Shown: piece after piece, positions 46,777 through 50,361 of the stretch
Position numbering within the stretch: position 1 is the first letter of the stretch
How the letters are laid out: the number at the start of each line of letters is the position of its first letter
IMG/VR virus record: IMGVR_UViG_3300021165_002265
Location: 1-50,361 of that record
Direction: 5' to 3' (one strand)
DNA from: a virus
DNA: 50,361 bases
The notes under the pieces: model-generated
The model's input: the letters and a program-made list of their open reading frames with translations, nothing else
Told to the model about the DNA's origin: nothing
Databases searched by the model: none
Made by a program: the position numbers and the translations under genes

Positions 46777-46813
46777 CAAAGATAAGGGTATTGAATGTAT
46801 CATGCAATACCCT
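46777..46813 (-). promoter_or_regulatory. type I hairpin-promoter cassette (19 of 19)
   Basis: -33 ATTG, 20 bases, TATCTTTG. Perfect nine-base arms AGGGTATTG/CAATACCCT. Confidence 0.75.
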
Positions 46814-46829
46814 CGGTGTTAATGTTTTG

Positions 46830-47006
46830 TTAAATTAGTAATGTTGTAAAAACTACAATTAATACTAACCATACCGAAACACCCATGTAAAGTTTTAATA
46901 AGGTTTCTTTTACCGTATCACCATCGGATTCACTATTTAAAATCATAGCGTATAAACCGATAGGAAACATACAGCCCAAAAATAAAACTAAAATTAATAG
47001 GTACAT
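46830..47006 (-). CDS. 58-residue two-helix membrane protein
   Basis: MYLLILVLFLGCMFPIGLYA and YMGVSVWLVLIVVFTTLLI are two membrane segments joined by an acidic loop (SESDGDTVKE). It is followed by the type I cassette, like other genes of the region. Function unknown. Confidence 0.5.
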   Translation of the reverse strand: MYLLILVLFLGCMFPIGLYAMILNSESDGDTVKETLLKLYMGVSVWLVLIVVFTTLLI

Positions 47007-47045
47007 AACTTGATTTTTTAACGCCTTCGCTTCCTTGCGACTGCA

Positions 47046-47190
47046 TTACAAAGATAAGCATAAAACCAATACATAGTAGTTAACGAAGTGTTAATGTTTT
47101 CGCTATTTTAGTTAAAGAAATGTTAAAATCCAGATCCACGAAATTTACTCAGGCAAGGCTAAAGCCTTGCCGGAGCGAAATTCGCTCCGG
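47046..47190. repeat. type II intergenic repeat block (copy 5, shortened)
   Basis: TATCTTTG box, CCAGATCC in place of the palindromic word, hairpin CAAGGC/GCCTTG, then GGAGCGAAATTCGCTCC, a new inverted repeat. Confidence 0.6.
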
Positions 47191-47210
47191 CCTGGCCCCT
47201 TTGCTTTACC

Positions 47211-47447
47211 TTAGTTGCACTCACATTTTACGCGTAGTGCATTTACGTCAACTTTGATACTGTTGTACTCTAAGTCAATTCCGTAGAACTTAACCGTTTC
47301 GTTGATTAGTGAGTCCGTTTTAGTGAACGTTCCGGGCAATTCCCACGACCTTGTACCCGCTTTCTCTAAGTATTCCGTTTTGCCACCGTTCGCTTGTGGA
47401 ACACAAACGTAAACGTAAATAGTGATTATTATTAATTTGCCTAACAT
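47211..47447 (-). CDS. secreted hypothetical protein
   Basis: 78 residues with a hydrophobic start (MLGKLIIITIYVYVCVPQAN) that is a likely signal peptide, then a soluble part ending ALRVKCECN with two cysteines. Role unknown. Confidence 0.45.
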   Translation of the reverse strand: MLGKLIIITIYVYVCVPQANGGKTEYLEKAGTRSWELPGTFTKTDSLINETVKFYGIDLEYNSIKVDVNALRVKCECN

Positions 47448-47483
47448 TATATAAAAATTTAAAGGTTAAAAATTTTTTAAAGT

Positions 47484-47505
47484 GGGGTGAACTTTCGTTC
47501 ACCCC
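47484..47505 (-). terminator. hairpin, probable terminator
   Basis: GGGGTGAAC/GTTCACCCC perfect stem with GAAA loop behind the gene ending at 47513; weak T run (ACTTT). Confidence 0.55.
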
Positions 47506-47512
47506 TTTTGTT

Positions 47513-47803
47513 TTACTTAGCCGTGTTTACAAAAGCCCACGATTCTTTTTGCTCAAAAGTAGCAATACCTTCTTTTTGTTCGGTATCTTTTCTAGTTTTT
47601 AGCATTCTTTCAAGTCTATGAACCGCTTTTGAATAAGTCCAAGTTTTTAGCATATTCTTTTTTACAAAGAACCTACCTACTGTTTGACTTGCTGTTAATT
47701 GCTCAATAATTTCAGCTTTAAGTTCCTTACTTCTAGCTTCTAAAATTGCTTTTGCTGATTCAACTTCTGCTAATTCAGCCTCAATAACTACTAAATTTCT
47801 CAT
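47513..47803 (-). CDS. coiled-coil protein related to the gene at 30233
   Basis: 96 residues. A coiled coil (VEIE-like AELAEVESAKAILEARSKEL) precedes FVKKNMLKTWTYSKAVHRLE and RMLKTRKDTEQKEGIATFE. The order and the K-T-W-T-Y-S box match the gene at 30233 (K-T-Y-T-Y-S, then K-x-R-K-x-x-E-E). Probable paralogues of unknown role. Confidence 0.5.
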   Translation of the reverse strand: MRNLVVIEAELAEVESAKAILEARSKELKAEIIEQLTASQTVGRFFVKKNMLKTWTYSKAVHRLERMLKTRKDTEQKEGIATFEQKESWAFVNTAK

Positions 47804-47823
47804 AACCTGTTTTGTTTTAAAGT

Positions 47824-47990
47824 GATTAATTAATTGCTTTTGATTGCATCACAAATATACAACAGAAAACTATATAATCATAACTTTTACCTAATTATTT
47901 TGCTAAAAACACCATATTTGATCCGCAAAAAATTTACTCGGGCTTTCTGTTAGTCAGCCCTAGCAAAATTCGTCGGCATCCGTTCCGTTT
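47824..47990. repeat. type III intergenic repeat (copy 1)
   Basis: Carries TATATTTGTG on the minus strand, TTTTGCTAAAAACACC, ATCCGCAAAAAATTTACTCG and a hairpin-like CGGGC...GCCC. Copies at 48494, 49510 and 50208. Confidence 0.6.
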
Positions 47991-48011
47991 CGGTATGTTC
48001 CGTTTGGGCAT

Positions 48012-48043
48012 AAAAAAACCCCGAACCGTTTCCGGTCCGGGGC
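48012..48043 (-). terminator. strong intrinsic terminator
   Basis: CCCCGGACCGG/CCGGTTCGGGG (one G-T) followed by seven T on the minus strand, behind the gene ending at 48053. Confidence 0.8.
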
Positions 48044-48052
48044 TGTTTGATT

Positions 48053-48484
48053 TTAGAACTCTTGCCACATTTCCTGTGTGATGTCTTGCGCTTCCTGTAA
48101 CCAGCTATCGAAGAAGGGATGTTGAGACTCGTCGTACTGCTCCCATTGTTCTTTCTGATACATTCCTTCCCAGAACTCAAGGTCTTCAGGTAGTGCCTTT
48201 ATTTGCTGTGGGTAGAAACCTTCGGAATTGTAAGGTAGTAAAGACATAAATATGGACTCCTCTGTTTTCTTTGCCCAATCCTTTAATTGTTTGATATAGT
48301 ATTCAGGTTCAAAGTCATAGCTTGATCCTTCTTCTAATCTACTTTGACATTCTTGAAATGCCTCAAAAAATGCTTTTGCTGTGGTCTCTTTTGGCATGTA
48401 AATACCTGATACATACACTTGAGATACATTTAAAATTGGAAACATGGCATTGAACATAGTTCCCATTGACTTTAGATTGTTCAT
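48053..48484 (-). CDS. hypothetical protein
   Basis: 143 residues, acidic and aromatic, with a helical core (AFFEAFQECQSRLEEGSSYD) and a W/E/Q-rich end (EGMYQKEQWEQYDESQHPFF). It has no recognised domain. Cassette bounded by a type III repeat and a strong terminator. Confidence 0.5.
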   Translation of the reverse strand: MNNLKSMGTMFNAMFPILNVSQVYVSGIYMPKETTAKAFFEAFQECQSRLEEGSSYDFEPEYYIKQLKDWAKKTEESIFMSLLPYNSEGFYPQQIKALPEDLEFWEGMYQKEQWEQYDESQHPFFDSWLQEAQDITQEMWQEF

Positions 48485-48493
48485 AACTTGAAA

Positions 48494-48656
48494 ATATTTA
48501 AGTGATTAATTAATTGCTTTTGATTGCCCTACAAATATACAACAGAAAACTGTATATTCCTATTATTTTATCAATTATTTTGCTAAAAACACCATATTTG
48601 ATCCGCAAAAAATTTACTCGGGCTTTCTGTTAGTCATCCCTAGCAAAATTCGGCGG
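48494..48656. repeat. type III intergenic repeat (copy 2)
   Basis: Nearly the same as copy 1, ending TAGCAAAATTCGGCGGGG. Confidence 0.6.
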
Positions 48657-48700
48657 GGATCAGTCATTAAACCAATCCCAGCCTATTGTATATTCCATGT

Positions 48701-48970
48701 CTATAAAAACCAATACTTAAGACATACCAATGCAATGTATATCCATACTACATCATTAAAAATAAATCTCATATTAATTTTATCATCTTTACTTACAATG
48801 TTTAATAATTCTTTACATATATCCCAAATGTTATTAATGACAATGATAACTAATAATAACTTAATCCAGAATGCCCAATCATGAGGAACTGCATCAATGG
48901 ATAAAAATTTCATTACATGTGTTCCAAAATTGATTGCATTATTATTTAAAAGAGATGATAGAGTGTTCAT
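48701..48970 (-). CDS. membrane protein
   Basis: 89 residues with two hydrophobic segments (AFWIKLLLVIIVINNIW and FIFNDVVWIYIALVCLKYWF). Holin-like size and shape, but not adjacent to the endolysin. Not recognised. Confidence 0.5.
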   Translation of the reverse strand: MNTLSSLLNNNAINFGTHVMKFLSIDAVPHDWAFWIKLLLVIIVINNIWDICKELLNIVSKDDKINMRFIFNDVVWIYIALVCLKYWFL

Positions 48971-49025
48971 GTTAATATGTTTGAAATGTGATATGATAAA
49001 ATGTAATCCGTTCTAATGATAAGAT

Positions 49026-49053
49026 GAACCCCGACCGTTCTAAGCCGGGGTTC
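49026..49053 (-). terminator. hairpin, possible terminator
   Basis: AACCCCG/CGGGGTT arms behind the gene ending at 49061; no T run follows. Confidence 0.4.
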
Positions 49054-49060
49054 GTCCGTT

Positions 49061-49192
49061 CTAAATGTTTTTGATTATGATGTCGAATACAATGGCAACA
49101 ATCATTAAACACAATCCTAGGTAGCCGGACATGCATACAATCTCAATATGATTGTTTTTGATGTCGTTTAAAAGTCTTTGAGTTCTTGACAT
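49061..49192 (-). CDS. 43-residue membrane protein
   Basis: MSRTQRLLNDIKNNHIEIVC followed by one membrane segment (YLGLCLMIVAIVFDIIIKNI). It sits in its own cassette between a hairpin and the terminator at 49214. Confidence 0.5.
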   Translation of the reverse strand: MSRTQRLLNDIKNNHIEIVCMSGYLGLCLMIVAIVFDIIIKNI

Positions 49193-49213
49193 GATTTTTA
49201 TTTAAGTGGTGGT

Positions 49214-49243
49214 AAAAAGTGCCCCGCGATATAACCGCGGGGC
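49214..49243 (-). terminator. strong intrinsic terminator
   Basis: GCCCCGCG/CGCGGGGC stem followed by CACTTTTT... on the minus strand reads GCACTTTTT behind the gene ending at 49259. Confidence 0.75.
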
Positions 49244-49258
49244 TTGTTGGTTTTAAGA

Positions 49259-49498
49259 TTATTTTAAACAATCCTGAATAAATTCTACGGCATTATTCAA
49301 TAACCTTTCTGTTGAATGTACATGAATGTTTTCCACTTCATTTGGAAATTTACCTTTTAATCTGTAAAATTCCTCTCTTGTTTTTAAAATAGATTCTAAG
49401 TACTTTTCCTGTGATTCCTTTGAACCATAATACTTTTGTTCAACCATTGTTGAAATAATCAAATCCGTGAATGCTTGGCTTACAATGAATGCTGACAT
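49259..49498 (-). CDS. hypothetical protein
   Basis: 79 helical residues (MSAFIVSQAFTDLIISTMVE; KYLESILKTREEFYRLKGKF). No family is recognised. Separate cassette with terminator. Confidence 0.5.
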   Translation of the reverse strand: MSAFIVSQAFTDLIISTMVEQKYYGSKESQEKYLESILKTREEFYRLKGKFPNEVENIHVHSTERLLNNAVEFIQDCLK

Positions 49499-49509
49499 AA
49501 TAGTAAAAA

Positions 49510-49690
49510 TTTAAGTGATTTATAATTGCTCTCAATTCCCTTTGAGTGCCTCACAAATATACAACCAGTTATGCTATATTCCTAATATTGGTACATATAT
49601 TTTACTAAAAACACCCTATTTTGATCCCAAAAAATTTACTCGGGCTTCTTTCCTCTTCACCCGAGTGAAATCCGTCGGCATCCGTTCCGT
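49510..49690. repeat. type III intergenic repeat (copy 3)
   Basis: Variant with ACTCGGGCTTC and CACCCGAGT arms that form a clear hairpin, plus the TATATTTGTG box of the gene at 49259. Confidence 0.6.
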
Positions 49691-49714
49691 TTTGAATCCG
49701 TTCCGTTTGGGCAT

Positions 49715-49746
49715 AAAAAAACCCCGGACCGTTTCCGGTCCGGGGC
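49715..49746 (-). terminator. strong intrinsic terminator
   Basis: CCCCGGACCGG/CCGGTCCGGGG perfect stem followed by seven T on the minus strand, behind the gene ending at 49754. Confidence 0.8.
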
Positions 49747-49753
49747 TTCCGTT

Positions 49754-49891
49754 CTACTCTTCGTCCTCTTCTTCTATCTCGTTTTCAATCTCTGATAGGA
49801 GTTCGTTTAACTCTAAGTCTTCCGACCACTGTTCTAAGATGCCGGAGTCTAGTCGTATGCCTAAAAATTCCTCAAAATTTGTGAATACCAT
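49754..49891 (-). CDS. 45-residue acidic protein
   Basis: MVFTNFEEFLGIRLDSGILE, then a glutamate-rich tail (IENEIEEEDEE). The terminator lies eight bases past its stop codon, and the leader is like that of its neighbours. It could mimic DNA by charge; that is speculation. Confidence 0.5.
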   Translation of the reverse strand: MVFTNFEEFLGIRLDSGILEQWSEDLELNELLSEIENEIEEEDEE

Positions 49892-49913
49892 AATTTTTTA
49901 TTTAAGTGATTTT

Positions 49914-49941
49914 AAAAAGTAGGGCAGCTAGGGGCTGCCCT
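49914..49941 (-). terminator. intrinsic terminator
   Basis: AGGGCAGC/GCTGCCCT stem followed by ACTTTTT on the minus strand, behind the gene ending at 49951. Confidence 0.75.
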
Positions 49942-49950
49942 GTGAGGTGA

Positions 49951-50196
49951 CTAATCTAACTCTTCGGCAATAAAATATCCACCATCATAATAAACAACAT
50001 CATCACCTTTTGAGTAAAGCAGGTTATTACACTGGTCAAAAATACTTCCATCTTCTTGAGGAAAATAATCGTGGTTAAGCCAACGCTTAAAAACCGATAA
50101 AACTGAATCCGCCTTTGTTTCGGCGTATTCAATAGATCCACACCCCTTAAACTGTAGATCATTACCCGTGTAGCTAACTTGAAATCTCTTAATCAT
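49951..50196 (-). CDS. hypothetical protein
   Basis: 81 residues: MIKRFQVSYTGNDLQFKGCG, then SVFKRWLNHDYFPQEDGSIF; a small alpha/beta fold is likely. A second open frame on the same strand is a shadow. Cassette gene with type III repeat upstream. Confidence 0.5.
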   Translation of the reverse strand: MIKRFQVSYTGNDLQFKGCGSIEYAETKADSVLSVFKRWLNHDYFPQEDGSIFDQCNNLLYSKGDDVVYYDGGYFIAEELD

Positions 50197-50207
50197 TTTG
50201 TTTGTTT

Positions 50208-50361
50208 TATAAGTGATACATAATTGCTCTCAATTCCCTTTGAGTGCCTCACAAATATACAACCAGTTATGCTATATTCCTAATATTTTGGCAATTATTT
50301 TGCTAAAAACACCCTATTTTGATCCCAAAAAATTTACTCGGGCTTCTTTCCTCTTCACCCG
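50208..50361. repeat. type III intergenic repeat (copy 4, cut by the window edge)
   Basis: Same words as copy 3 (TATATTTGTG box, ACTCGGGCTTC) up to the last base. Confidence 0.6.

Noticed and set aside
40501-47190. Type II blocks as insertion sequences
   Set aside because: No transposase, no target duplications seen; each block fits between stop and start codons as control DNA.
48701-48970. Holin
   Set aside because: Size and two membrane segments fit, but it is over 40 kb from the endolysin and lacks other evidence.

Overview
The window looks like part of a large, AT-rich, lytic-type bacteriophage genome whose host is a member of the Bacteroidota. Phage identity rests on an endolysin-type amidase, tandem ParB-like genes next to a possible small terminase, a DUF3008-like and a DUF5856-like protein, ThyX, an RNA ligase, and dozens of tightly packed small genes. 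The host assignment rests on at least two dozen minus-strand promoters of the Bacteroidota form (TTTG or TTG, 19-21 bases, TAnnTTTGC), A-rich leaders without Shine-Dalgarno sequences, and signal peptides ending just before Q.

Layout. (1) 1-8.57 kb, almost all plus strand: a 2OG-oxygenase-like C-terminus, two glycosyltransferases, a DUF3008-like protein, a peptidoglycan amidase, a sulfotransferase, a possible small terminase, two ParB-like proteins and a ferritin-like protein. These look like late/virion genes and three carry a non-host-type upstream motif. (2) 8.56-23.7 kb, minus strand: nucleotide and RNA metabolism (ThyX, PAP2 phosphatase, Rnl5-type RNA ligase, metallophosphatase, polynucleotide-kinase-like protein, DnaQ-like exonuclease, HD hydrolase, HNH nuclease) mixed with small hypotheticals and a set of aberrant tRNA-like loci. 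(3) 23.8-28.2 kb, minus strand: about twenty tandem paralogous genes encoding small proteins built on a four-residue Q-V-x-N repeat, nearly all joined by four-base stop/start overlaps, in two segments with near-identical promoters. This is the strongest candidate for an undescribed system. (4) 28.2-33 kb: a gene-poor repeat-bearing stretch, a protein with an SSB-like C-terminal tail, an epimerase, and an ordinary tRNA-Met. (5) 33-50.4 kb, minus strand: mostly single small genes, each in its own cassette. The spacers belong to three repeat families; the first (19 copies) puts a covarying inverted repeat around a host-type promoter.

How it may work together. The host-type promoters on the minus strand should be read by host RNA polymerase early; the plus-strand genes seem to use another signal. 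The RNA ligase, polynucleotide kinase and HD protein could form an RNA healing-and-sealing pathway, and the tRNA-like loci, whose acceptor and T arms are kept while D or anticodon loops are expanded, lie among these genes. The QV-repeat array would give coordinated expression of many related small proteins and is built to recombine.

Limits: no alignment, folding or database search was run. Functions come from motifs recognised by eye; many short genes remain unidentified.
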